A stretch of DNA of 5,126 bases, taken from positions 1-5,126 of the forward strand of contig JAFAEH010000152.1 of the NCBI GenBank assembly GCA_023424135.1, given 5' to 3'. Numbering within the stretch: the stretch's first letter is position 1; each line of letters begins with the position of its first letter. A program made the translations under genes and the position numbers. The DNA is from Actinomycetes bacterium. GTDB taxonomy: Bacteria > Actinomycetota > Actinomycetes > Actinomycetales > Cellulomonadaceae. This document shows positions 1 through 4,915 of this stretch, piece after piece. A model generated the notes under the pieces. That model had not been told where the DNA came from. It ran no database searches and worked only from the letters and a program-made list of their open reading frames with translations.

Positions 1-2
1 AC

Positions 3-488
3 CTACCGGTGGCCACCGGGCGCGCCCCCGCGCTCCCGCAGGAGCGTGCAGGGTCCGGGACCTCCGACGTCCCCAGCTCTGCGCACGAGGCCGGCAGCGC
101 GGGGCACGGGACCGTCGGCACGCACACCGTCTCCCCCGCACCCCGGGACGTCACCGCGCCCGCGACCCACCCGACGGGGCCGCTCACGGCGCCGATCGCC
201 GCGGCGCTCGCCGCCGACCCCGCAGCGCCCTGCACGCTCGACGAGTGGGCCGCACGCCTGCACGTGAGCACCGTGTCGATCCGTCGCGCGTTCGTCGCCG
301 AGACGGGCGTGCCGTTCTCCCGCTGGCGCACGGAGGAGCGGCTGCGCCTCGCGGTCGAGCGCCTGCGCGCGGGCGAACCGGTCACGGCCGTCGCGCACGC
401 GGTCGGCATGTCCCACAACGGCCTGCTCGCCGCGTGCCGCCGCGACCTCGGCCTCCCCCCGTCCGCCCTCCACCCCACCCACCCCTGA
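3..488 (+). CDS. AraC-family transcriptional regulator, C-terminal part (5' end outside window)
   Basis: The visible 161 codons end in an AraC-type double helix-turn-helix DNA-binding domain. Counting from the GTG at base 9 as residue 1, the first HTH lies at about 76-99 (TLDEWAARLHVSTVSIRRAF) and the second at about 122-147 (VTAVAHAVGMSHNGLLAACR), followed by the typical LGLPPSAL end. Residues 1-70 are Ala/Pro/Thr/Gly-rich low complexity and look like an interdomain linker. The frame is open to the left edge and only eight bases precede the GTG, so no ribosome binding site can be judged. Family members with this kind of HTH usually carry an N-terminal cupin sensor and are about 250-300 residues long, so I infer that the gene is truncated by the window and that GTG 9 is not its true start. 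The ligand and target genes cannot be told from here. The stop is TGA at 486-488. Confidence 0.8.
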   Translation, partial: LPVATGRAPALPQERAGSGTSDVPSSAHEAGSAGHGTVGTHTVSPAPRDVTAPATHPTGPLTAPIAAALAADPAAPCTLDEWAARLHVSTVSIRRAFVAETGVPFSRWRTEERLRLAVERLRAGEPVTAVAHAVGMSHNGLLAACRRDLGLPPSALHPTHP

Positions 489-560
489 CCCCACCACCTG
501 TCCCACCCCCGCCCCGCCACCCCGCCGACCGGCCCCTGTTCCCGCCCACACCCCCACGCC
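471..560 (+). terminator. C-rich, G-poor tract; candidate Rho-utilisation region
   Basis: By hand count these 90 bases contain 61 C, 11 G, 12 A and 6 T. The tract spans the last codons and the stop of the AraC-family gene and runs into the gap. A long unstructured C-rich, G-poor transcript following a stop codon is the known signature of Rho loading sites. No termination point can be read from sequence. It could also simply reflect strand-biased composition. Confidence 0.3.
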
Positions 561-629
561 GAACTCGGATTTCGGCGGCTCATGGCGCACCAGAAGCCGC
601 CCCAGCCCGAGTTCGGCGAGGGTGGGTGT
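548..629. repeat. Long imperfect inverted repeat (possible terminator or REP-like element)
   Basis: The left arm 548-580 and right arm 595-629 are near reverse complements around a 14-base centre (581-594). Matching blocks include acaccc at the outer ends, cgccgaactcgg in the middle (557-568 against 605-616), and ggcggct/agccgcc at the inner ends (574-580 against 595-601). A few mismatches and a small length difference separate the blocks. The element lies between the AraC-family gene and the GntR gene. RNA from either strand could fold into a long hairpin without a U-tract. It may terminate the AraC transcript, or it may be a dispersed palindromic element; the window holds only one copy, so the second idea cannot be tested here. 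Confidence 0.6.
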
Positions 630-714
630 CCAGCATCCGGGCGGATGGTCGGCAGCGGGGCGCGGCGCGGTCCCGGACGGGGCGACACGCCGAGGTCGTC
701 CGGCGGGTGGACTG

Positions 715-740
715 GTTCGGACGTCGTCGGACGTGTTGAC
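715..740. promoter_or_regulatory. Possible GntR/FadR-type operator with direct repeat
   Basis: The octamer TCGGACGT occurs at 717-724 and again at 727-734, one helical turn apart. The second copy contains GTCGGAC (726-732), which fits the GTnnnAC core described for FadR-subfamily operators. A TTGACT resembling a -35 element follows at 736-741, but I see no convincing -10 element at the right distance. The position about 65-90 bases ahead of the GntR start suits autoregulation. This is inference from a short, GC-biased motif. Confidence 0.3.
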
Positions 741-791
741 TCGACCGAGGGCACCGGGGCCGTCGGGCGACGGTGGCGACCCGCCGACGAC

Positions 792-797
792 GAGGAG
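792..797 (+). promoter_or_regulatory. Ribosome binding site of the GntR regulator
   Basis: GAGGAG lies seven bases ahead of ATG 805. It decides the start against earlier in-frame candidates such as 622, which would add 61 residues of Gly/Arg/Pro-rich non-domain sequence. Confidence 0.75.
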
Positions 798-804
798 ACC
801 GCGC

Positions 805-1458
805 ATGGCGCGACGCACCGGACTGATCGACACCGCCGTCGAGGCGCTGCGGTCGCGCATCAGCTCCGACGAGTGGCCGGTGGGTGCCCGCATCCCGCCC
901 GAGCCCGCGCTGGTCGAGCTGCTGGGCGTCGGGCGCAACACCGTGCGCGAGGCCGTGCAGTCGCTCGTGCACGCGGGCCTGCTCGAGCGGCGGCAGGGCT
1001 CGGGGACGTACGTGCTCTCGACGTCGGAGCTCGCGGTGACGATGGGCCGGCAGATCGCCGACGCCCGGCAGCGCGACGTGGTCTCGGTGCGCCGCGCGCT
1101 CGAGATGGAGGCCGCCCGGCTCGCCGCCCGACGACGCACCGCGACCGACGCGTCCGACCTGCTGGCCAAGCGTGACGCGCGCGCCGCGGCGTACGAGAGC
1201 GGGGACCTCGAGGCGATGGTCGCCACGGACCTCGAGCTGCACCGCTCGATCGTGCGGACCGCCGCCAACCCGGTGCTGCGCTCGCTGTACGACAACCTGC
1301 TCGAGGCGATCGGCGACAACATCCGGTTCAACTTCGTCACCGACGTGCACGCCCACGACGCGCACGACTCGCTCGTCGAGGCGATCGTCGCCGGCAACCC
1401 CGACCGCGCGGCGGCCGAGACCAGCGGGTACCTCTCGGGACTCCTCGAGGACGCGTGA
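805..1458 (+). CDS. FadR-subfamily GntR transcriptional regulator
   Basis: This encodes a 217-residue cytoplasmic DNA-binding regulator, a usual length for the FadR subfamily. Residues 7-70 form the GntR winged HTH: IPPEPALVELLGVGRNTVRE (30-49) is the recognition region and ERRQGSGTYV (61-70) the wing. Residues about 85-215 form the all-helical FCD effector domain. Of the usual FCD metal ligands (Asp, His, His, His), D142, H146 and H187 are present, but the last position holds Y209. The ATG at 805 is chosen because GAGGAG at 792-797 stands seven bases ahead and the HTH begins at once. The frame stays open upstream, but those codons look non-coding. Relatives sense small organic acids, acyl-CoA or metal-bound carboxylates; the ligand here is unknown. 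No transporter or enzyme gene adjoins it, so its target cannot be inferred beyond possible autoregulation. TGA at 1456-1458 is followed at once by a hairpin. Confidence 0.88.
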   Translation: MARRTGLIDTAVEALRSRISSDEWPVGARIPPEPALVELLGVGRNTVREAVQSLVHAGLLERRQGSGTYVLSTSELAVTMGRQIADARQRDVVSVRRALEMEAARLAARRRTATDASDLLAKRDARAAAYESGDLEAMVATDLELHRSIVRTAANPVLRSLYDNLLEAIGDNIRFNFVTDVHAHDAHDSLVEAIVAGNPDRAAAETSGYLSGLLEDA

Positions 1459-1462
1459 CCCG

Positions 1463-1514
1463 CTGGAGCGTGGAGGGTTGCAATCGTCTGGCGACGGCAG
1501 CCCTCCACGCTCTG
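1463..1514 (+). terminator. Hairpin terminator of the GntR regulator gene
   Basis: A perfect 12-bp stem pairs GAGCGTGGAGGG (1466-1477) with CCCTCCACGCTC (1501-1512). It extends inward by one G-U pair and three Watson-Crick pairs (1478-1481 with 1497-1500), and a further cgtc/gacg stem (1485-1488 with 1493-1496) closes a four-base loop. It starts within ten bases of the stop codon. There is no U-tract, which is common for actinobacterial intrinsic terminators. Confidence 0.7.
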
Positions 1515-1525
1515 CCGCGCCACGT

Positions 1526-1554
1526 CTGAGGACGCCCGTCGAGGCTGGTAGTCT
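1526..1554 (+). promoter_or_regulatory. Probable promoter of tRNA-Arg
   Basis: A TAnnnT-type -10 element, TAGTCT, is at 1549-1554. A -35-like CTGAGG stands at 1526-1531, exactly 17 bases upstream. Transcription would begin near 1561, a few bases ahead of the mature tRNA end at 1568, as expected for an independently transcribed tRNA gene. The -35 match is partial. Confidence 0.5.
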
Positions 1555-1567
1555 CGGGGATCGCCGC

Positions 1568-1643
1568 GCGCCCGTAGCTCAGCGGATAGAGCGTCTGCCT
1601 CCGGAGCAGAAGGTCGAAGGTTCGAATCCTTTCGGGCGCACCA
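1568..1643 (+). tRNA. tRNA-Arg (anticodon CCG)
   Basis: The full cloverleaf can be drawn. The acceptor stem pairs gcgcccg (1568-1574) with cgggcgc (1633-1639). The D arm is gctc/gagc (1577-1580, 1589-1592) with GG in its loop. The anticodon stem tctgc/gcaga (1594-1598, 1606-1610) encloses the loop ctccgga, placing anticodon CCG at 1601-1603, which reads CGG (Arg). The T arm is gaagg/ccttt with one G-U pair and loop ttcgaat (1621-1627). Base 1640 is discriminator A and CCA is encoded at 1641-1643. CGG is expected to be a frequent Arg codon in such GC-rich genomes. It has its own promoter-like element and terminator. Confidence 0.97.
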
Positions 1644-1648
1644 CCGTC

Positions 1649-1683
1649 ACGAGCCGCCACGCTCCCCGAGCGTGGCGGCTCGT
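1649..1683 (+). terminator. Terminator hairpin of tRNA-Arg
   Basis: A 16-bp perfect stem, acgagccgccacgctc (1649-1664) with its exact complement (1668-1683), is closed by a three-base CCC loop. It begins six bases after the CCA end. There is no U-tract. Because the stem is symmetric it could also stop transcription from the other strand. Confidence 0.85.
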
Positions 1684-1767
1684 CGCGTACCGGGTGCAGC
1701 GGGCCGTCGCGACCCCGGCCACGAGCTCGGCCACGGCAGACGCCACCGGTCGCCACCACCGCGGACG

Positions 1768-1787
1768 TCCGGGACCGACGTCCCGCT
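1768..1787. promoter_or_regulatory. DosR/DevR-like box 1 (distal)
   Basis: The core GGGAC-CGAC-GTCCC (1771-1784) has perfect inverted arms with the four-base spacing of the mycobacterial DosR consensus TTSGGGACTWWAGTCCCSAA. By hand, 14 of 20 positions fit. The centre is about 160 bases ahead of the adhE start. It departs from the consensus in the AT-rich centre. Confidence 0.4.
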
Positions 1788-1812
1788 CGACGTGCCCCGC
1801 CACGCGTCCGCG

Positions 1813-1830
1813 GCGGGTGCCGGCACCCGC
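1813..1830. repeat. 18-bp perfect palindrome upstream of adhE
   Basis: GCGGGTGCCGGCACCCGC is its own reverse complement. GTCC at 1806-1809 and GGAC at 1833-1836 extend the symmetry beyond a short internal mismatch. It directly abuts DosR-like box 2, so it may be an operator for a second dimeric regulator. In RNA it would form a short hairpin. Confidence 0.6.
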
Positions 1831-1848
1831 GGGGACTTTCATCCCATC
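1829..1848. promoter_or_regulatory. DosR/DevR-like box 2
   Basis: The core GGGACTTTCATCCC (1832-1845) matches 12 of 14 positions of GGGACTWWAGTCCC, including the AT-rich centre that GC drift would not favour. Its centre lies about 42 bases ahead of the start point implied by the TAGCGT -10 candidate, a usual place for an activator overlapping the -35 region. Confidence 0.5.
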
Positions 1849-1851
1849 TAT

Positions 1852-1871
1852 TTGGGCCCCCCTGTCCCTAG
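1852..1871. promoter_or_regulatory. DosR/DevR-like box 3 (degenerate)
   Basis: TTGGG at 1852-1856 and GTCCC at 1864-1868 have the right separation, and 12 of 20 consensus positions fit, but the centre is a C-run. It is 23 bases from box 2, about two helical turns. Alone it would not be convincing. Confidence 0.25.
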
Positions 1872-1874
1872 CGT
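1869..1874 (+). promoter_or_regulatory. Candidate -10 element of adhE
   Basis: TAGCGT fits the TAnnnT pattern and would set transcription to begin near 1881. There is no good -35 hexamer at 17 bases upstream (atctat, 1846-1851), as expected if an activator bound at box 2 substitutes for it. Confidence 0.3.
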
Positions 1875-1922
1875 CGGAGACAGCGACGGACGACTCCAGC
1901 GTCCGCCCCCGATCCCGACGAC

Positions 1923-1930
1923 AAGGGGAG
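1923..1930 (+). promoter_or_regulatory. Ribosome binding site of adhE
   Basis: AAGGGGAG stands seven bases ahead of the GTG at 1938. It supports the GTG start and hence the long N-terminal extension, since no other in-frame start precedes the ATG at codon 66. Confidence 0.75.
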
Positions 1931-1937
1931 TCCCACG

Positions 1938-4709
1938 GTGTCCGAGACGACGACCAAGAAGAGCACCCGCGCGAAGGCCCCGGCCGCCGCGTCGGCCGGG
2001 ACCGCCCCGGCCACCACCGCAGCAGCGGCGCCGGCCGGTGTCGCGCTCGGCGTCACCGAGCCCGACGCGGTCGCCCTCGCGATCGACGAGCTCGTCGCGA
2101 ACGCCACCAAGGCGCTCGCCCAGTTCGAGACGATGACGCAGGAGGACGTCGACCGCTTCGTCAAGAAGGGCGCGGTCGCGGCCCTCGACCAGCACGGCCA
2201 GCTCGCCAAGCTCGCGGTCGAGGAGACCGGGCGCGGCGTGTTCGAGGACAAGGCCGTGAAGAACATCTTCGCGTGCGAGCACGTCACCAACTCGATGGCG
2301 AACCTCAAGACGGTCGGCGTCATCCACGTCGACGAGATCAACGGCATCACGGAGATCGCCGAGCCCGTCGGCGTCATCGCGGGCATCACGCCCGTGACGA
2401 ACCCGACGTCGACCGCGATCTTCAAGTCGCTCATCTCGCTCAAGACGCGCAACCCGATCATCTTCGCGTTCCACCCGAACGCGCAGCAGTCGTCGATCGC
2501 CGCCGCGCGGACCGTGCGTGACGCGGCCGTGGCCGCAGGCGCCCCCGAGCACTGCATCCAGTGGGTGCAGACCCCGTCGCTCGCGGCGACCGGTGCGCTC
2601 ATGAACCACCCGGGTGTCGCGACGATCCTCGCGACCGGCGGCAACGCGATGGTCAAGGCCGCGTACTCGTGCGGCAAGCCGGCCCTCGGGGTCGGCGCGG
2701 GCAACGTCCCGGCGTACGTCGAGAAGACCGCCAAGCTCGCCCGCGCGATCAACGACATCGTGCTGAGCAAGGCCTTCGACAACGGCGTGATCTGCGCCTC
2801 GGAGCAGGCCGCGATCCTCGACGACGAGATCTACGACGCCGCGATGACCGAGTTCGCCCGCCTGCACGCGTACCGTGCGACGCCCGCCGAGAAGGCGAAG
2901 CTCGAGTCCTTCATCTTCGGGGTCGAGGCCGGCGGCGAGAACTGCGCGGGCGCGAAGCTCAACCCCGCGGTCGTCGGCAAGTCGCCCGTGTGGATCGCCG
3001 AGCAGGCCGGTTTCACGGTCCCCGCGGACACGTCGATCATCCTGGCCGAGGTCAGCGGTGTCGGCCCGGCCGAGCCGCTGACGCGCGAGAAGCTGTGCCC
3101 CGTCCTGGCGGTGCTGCGCGCCGGGTCGACCGAGGAGGGCATCACGCTCGCCGAGCGGATGGTCGAGTTCGACGGCCTGGGCCACTCCGCCGCGATCCAC
3201 ACGCAGGACGACGCGCTCACGGTCGAGTTCGGCAAGCGCGTCAAGGCGATCCGCGTCATCTGCAACGCACCGTCGTCGCTCGGCGGCATCGGCGACATCT
3301 ACAACGCGTTCATCCCGTCGCTGACCCTGGGCTGCGGCTCCTACGGCCACAACTCGGTGTCCAACAACGTGTCGGCGGTGAACCTCATCAACGTCAAGCG
3401 CGTGGGCCGGAGGAACAACAACTTGCAGTGGTTCAAGGTCCCCGCCAAGACGTACTTCGAGCCCAACGCGATCCGCTACCTCGCGGACATGGCCGACGTC
3501 GAGCGCGTCACCATCGTCACCGACACGACCATGACGACCCTCGGGTTCGTCGACAAGGTCCTCGACGTCCTGCGCCGCCGCGGCAACAACGTCGCCGTGC
3601 AGATCATCGACGAGGTCGAGCCGGAGCCGTCGGTGCGCACCGTGCAGAAGGGCGCCGCGAACATGCGCCACTTCAAGCCGGACACGATCATCGCGCTCGG
3701 CGGTGGGTCCCCCATGGACGCCGCGAAGGTCATGTGGCTGCTGTACGAGCACCCGGAGATCGTGTTCTCCGACCTCAAGCAGAAGTTCTTCGACGTGCGC
3801 AAGCGCGCGTTCAAGTTCCCCGTGCTGGGCGACCTCGCCAAGCTGGTCTGCATCCCGACGACGTCCGGGACGGGCGCCGAGGTCACGCCGTTCGCGGTCA
3901 TCTCCGACCCCGACGCGGGCAAGAAGTACCCGCTCGCGGACTACGCCCTGACCCCGACGGTCGCGATCATCGACCCGGTCCTGACGAGCAAGATGCCGCG
4001 CTCGCTGGCCGCCGACTCGGGCTTCGACGCCCTGACCCACGCCACGGAGGCGTTCGTCGCGGTCTACGCGAACGACTTCACCGACGGCATGGCGCTGCAG
4101 GCGATCCGGCTGATCTTCGACAACCTCGCGCAGTCGGTGAACGGCGACCCGGCCGACCCGGCGACGAAGGACGCGCGGGAGAAGATGCACAACGCCGGGA
4201 CGATCGCCGGCATGGCGTTCGGCAACGCGTTCCTTGGCATCGTGCACGCGATGGCGCACGTCATCGGCTCGACGTACCACCTGGTGCACGGCCGCACGAA
4301 CGCCACGCTCCTGCCGCACGTGATCCGCTACAACGGCACGGTCCCGACCAAGCTCACGAGCTGGCCGAAGTACGAGTCCTACGTGGCCCCGGAGCGGTTC
4401 CAGCAGATCGCGCAGATGCTCGGCCTGCCGGCGTCGACCCCCGAGGAGGGCGTCGAGTCCTACGCGATCGCGGTCGAGGCGCTGCGCGCCAAGGTCGGCA
4501 TCCCGTCGTCCTTCCAGGCGCAGGGCGTCGACGAGCAGGAGTTCATCTCCCGGCTCGACGAGGTCGCGATGGGTGCCTACGAGGACCAGTGCGCCCCGGC
4601 GAACCCGCGGATGCCGATGATCGACGACATGAAGGACATCATGACCGCGGCCTACTACGGCACGTCGCTGGAGGACGTCCGTGGCCGCCGCGAGCGGGCG
4701 GAGGCCTGA
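1938..4709 (+). CDS. adhE: Bifunctional acetaldehyde-CoA/alcohol dehydrogenase AdhE
   Basis: AdhE reduces acetyl-CoA to acetaldehyde and then to ethanol, using NADH in both steps, and so re-oxidises NADH during fermentation. The 923-residue product has both domains. The N-terminal CoA-acylating aldehyde dehydrogenase domain (about 45-485) contains TPVTNPTSTAIFKSLISLKT (151-170), LATGG (231-235), GVGAGN (251-256) and catalytic Cys286 in DNGVICASEQ. A linker (about 486-510) joins it to the iron-dependent alcohol dehydrogenase domain (about 515-915), with the nucleotide-binding GGGSPMDAAK (588-597), TTSGTGAEVTPF (641-652) and metal ligands D697, H701, H770 and H784, matching D653, H657, H723 and H737 of E. 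coli AdhE. Both active sites look intact. Relative to the 891-residue E. coli enzyme it has about 38 extra N-terminal residues rich in Ala, Thr, Lys and Pro, and lacks the Lys/Ala-rich C-terminal tail. E. coli AdhE forms filaments (spirosomes); that is likely but not shown here. The gene stands alone between hairpins, with DosR-like boxes upstream. Confidence 0.97.
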   Translation: MSETTTKKSTRAKAPAAASAGTAPATTAAAAPAGVALGVTEPDAVALAIDELVANATKALAQFETMTQEDVDRFVKKGAVAALDQHGQLAKLAVEETGRGVFEDKAVKNIFACEHVTNSMANLKTVGVIHVDEINGITEIAEPVGVIAGITPVTNPTSTAIFKSLISLKTRNPIIFAFHPNAQQSSIAAARTVRDAAVAAGAPEHCIQWVQTPSLAATGALMNHPGVATILATGGNAMVKAAYSCGKPALGVGAGNVPAYVEKTAKLARAINDIVLSKAFDNGVICASEQAAILDDEIYDAAMTEFARLHAYRATPAEKAKLESFIFGVEAGGENCAGAKLNPAVVGKSPVWIAEQAGFTVPADTSIILAEVSGVGPAEPLTREKLCPVLAVLRAGSTEEGITLAERMVEFDGLGHSAAIHTQDDALTVEFGKRVKAIRVICNAPSSLGGIGDIYNAFIPSLTLGCGSYGHNSVSNNVSAVNLINVKRVGRRNNNLQWFKVPAKTYFEPNAIRYLADMADVERVTIVTDTTMTTLGFVDKVLDVLRRRGNNVAVQIIDEVEPEPSVRTVQKGAANMRHFKPDTIIALGGGSPMDAAKVMWLLYEHPEIVFSDLKQKFFDVRKRAFKFPVLGDLAKLVCIPTTSGTGAEVTPFAVISDPDAGKKYPLADYALTPTVAIIDPVLTSKMPRSLAADSGFDALTHATEAFVAVYANDFTDGMALQAIRLIFDNLAQSVNGDPADPATKDAREKMHNAGTIAGMAFGNAFLGIVHAMAHVIGSTYHLVHGRTNATLLPHVIRYNGTVPTKLTSWPKYESYVAPERFQQIAQMLGLPASTPEEGVESYAIAVEALRAKVGIPSSFQAQGVDEQEFISRLDEVAMGAYEDQCAPANPRMPMIDDMKDIMTAAYYGTSLEDVRGRRERAEA

Positions 4710-4767
4710 CCGACTCCCCGACGGTCGGCTGTCCCTCCCCACGGGGCCGCACCTCCGTCCCCGCTCC

Positions 4768-4803
4768 CGACGCCCCCGCCCGGCCCTGCCGGCGGGGGCG
4801 TCG
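4768..4803 (+). terminator. Hairpin terminator of adhE
   Basis: A 13-bp perfect GC-rich stem pairs 4768-4780 (CGACGCCCCCGCC) with 4791-4803, around a ten-base loop (4781-4790). It lies about 58 bases after the adhE stop. No U-tract follows. Confidence 0.75.
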
Positions 4804-4817
4804 CCGTCCGCGGACGG
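4804..4817. repeat. 14-bp perfect palindrome next to the adhE terminator
   Basis: CCGTCCGCGGACGG is its own reverse complement and begins on the base after the terminator stem ends. It may be a second, weaker terminator hairpin or an operator for the downstream lipoprotein gene, whose start is about 100 bases away. Confidence 0.5.
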
Positions 4818-4854
4818 TGAGGACATCGTGAGAGCGTCGCGCGCCGACGGGCGA

Positions 4855-4894
4855 ACCGGGGCAGACTGTGGCGCCCCGGTCCGCGACGGACCGG
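4855..4894 (+). promoter_or_regulatory. Two overlapping, mutually exclusive hairpins ahead of the lipoprotein gene
   Basis: ACCGGGGC (4855-4862) pairs with GCCCCGGT (4873-4880). CCGGTCCG (4876-4883) pairs with CGGACCGG (4887-4894) around a three-base loop. The two stems share 4876-4880, so only one can form at a time. The second ends nine bases before the Shine-Dalgarno sequence. A weak -10-like CAGACT (4862-4867) sits inside the first loop; if that is the real promoter, only the second hairpin is in the mRNA. Confidence 0.35.
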
Positions 4895-4903
4895 CACCGA
4901 GCC

Positions 4904-4910
4904 GAGGAGG
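4904..4910 (+). promoter_or_regulatory. Ribosome binding site of the lipoprotein gene
   Basis: GAGGAGG, a near-ideal Shine-Dalgarno sequence, ends five bases before GTG 4916. It fixes that start although the resulting N-terminal region is long for a signal peptide. Confidence 0.75.
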
Positions 4911-4915
4911 ATCCC

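Larger units (their letters stand above)
1684..1937 (+). promoter_or_regulatory. adhE upstream regulatory region
   Basis: No gene is seen in these 254 bases. The first part (1684-1760) is plain GC-rich sequence with no signal I can name. From 1771 onward it holds three DosR-like boxes, a perfect palindrome at 1813-1830 and an unusually AT-rich island around 1835-1855. A TAnnnT match, TAGCGT (1869-1874), could be the -10 element, giving a leader of about 57 bases that contains a small hairpin (CGGACG 1887-1892 with CGTCCG 1900-1905). No typical Rex site (TGTGA-N6-TCACA type) is visible. Confidence 0.5.

Noticed and set aside
622..804. An upstream extension of the GntR regulator to ATG 622
   Set aside because: The added residues are Gly/Arg/Pro-rich with no domain, they overlap the inverted repeat and the possible operator, and the ribosome binding site at 792-797 points to ATG 805.
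3..1523. A 506-codon minus-strand frame and the overlapping minus frame at 580-1365
   Set aside because: They lie antisense to two well-supported HTH regulators and read as low-complexity Arg/Ser/Gly sequence.
1568..1643. tRNA-Arg as an attachment site for an integrated element
   Set aside because: No repeated copy of the tRNA 3' end, no integrase and no phage-like gene are seen in the window. What follows is a terminator and a housekeeping fermentation gene.
1337..1842. Minus-strand frames containing peptides such as RPKGFEPSTFCSGGRRSIR and RIRTFDLLLRRQTLYPLS
   Set aside because: Both are antisense translations of the tRNA-Arg gene, a well-known type of spurious protein.
1684..1937. A Rex (NADH-sensing repressor) site ahead of adhE
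   Set aside because: Rex often controls adhE, but I found no TGTGA/TCACA inverted pair with proper spacing in this region.
1172..2521. A plus-strand frame reading through the tRNA-Arg gene (…PVAQRIERLPPEQKVEGSN…)
   Set aside because: This peptide is the translated tRNA gene itself, a familiar annotation artefact. The frame also crosses two terminator hairpins and overlaps adhE out of frame.
2561..4831. A 756-codon open frame on the plus strand inside adhE
   Set aside because: It is an alternate-frame shadow, Arg-rich and low in complexity, with no domain and no plausible binding site.
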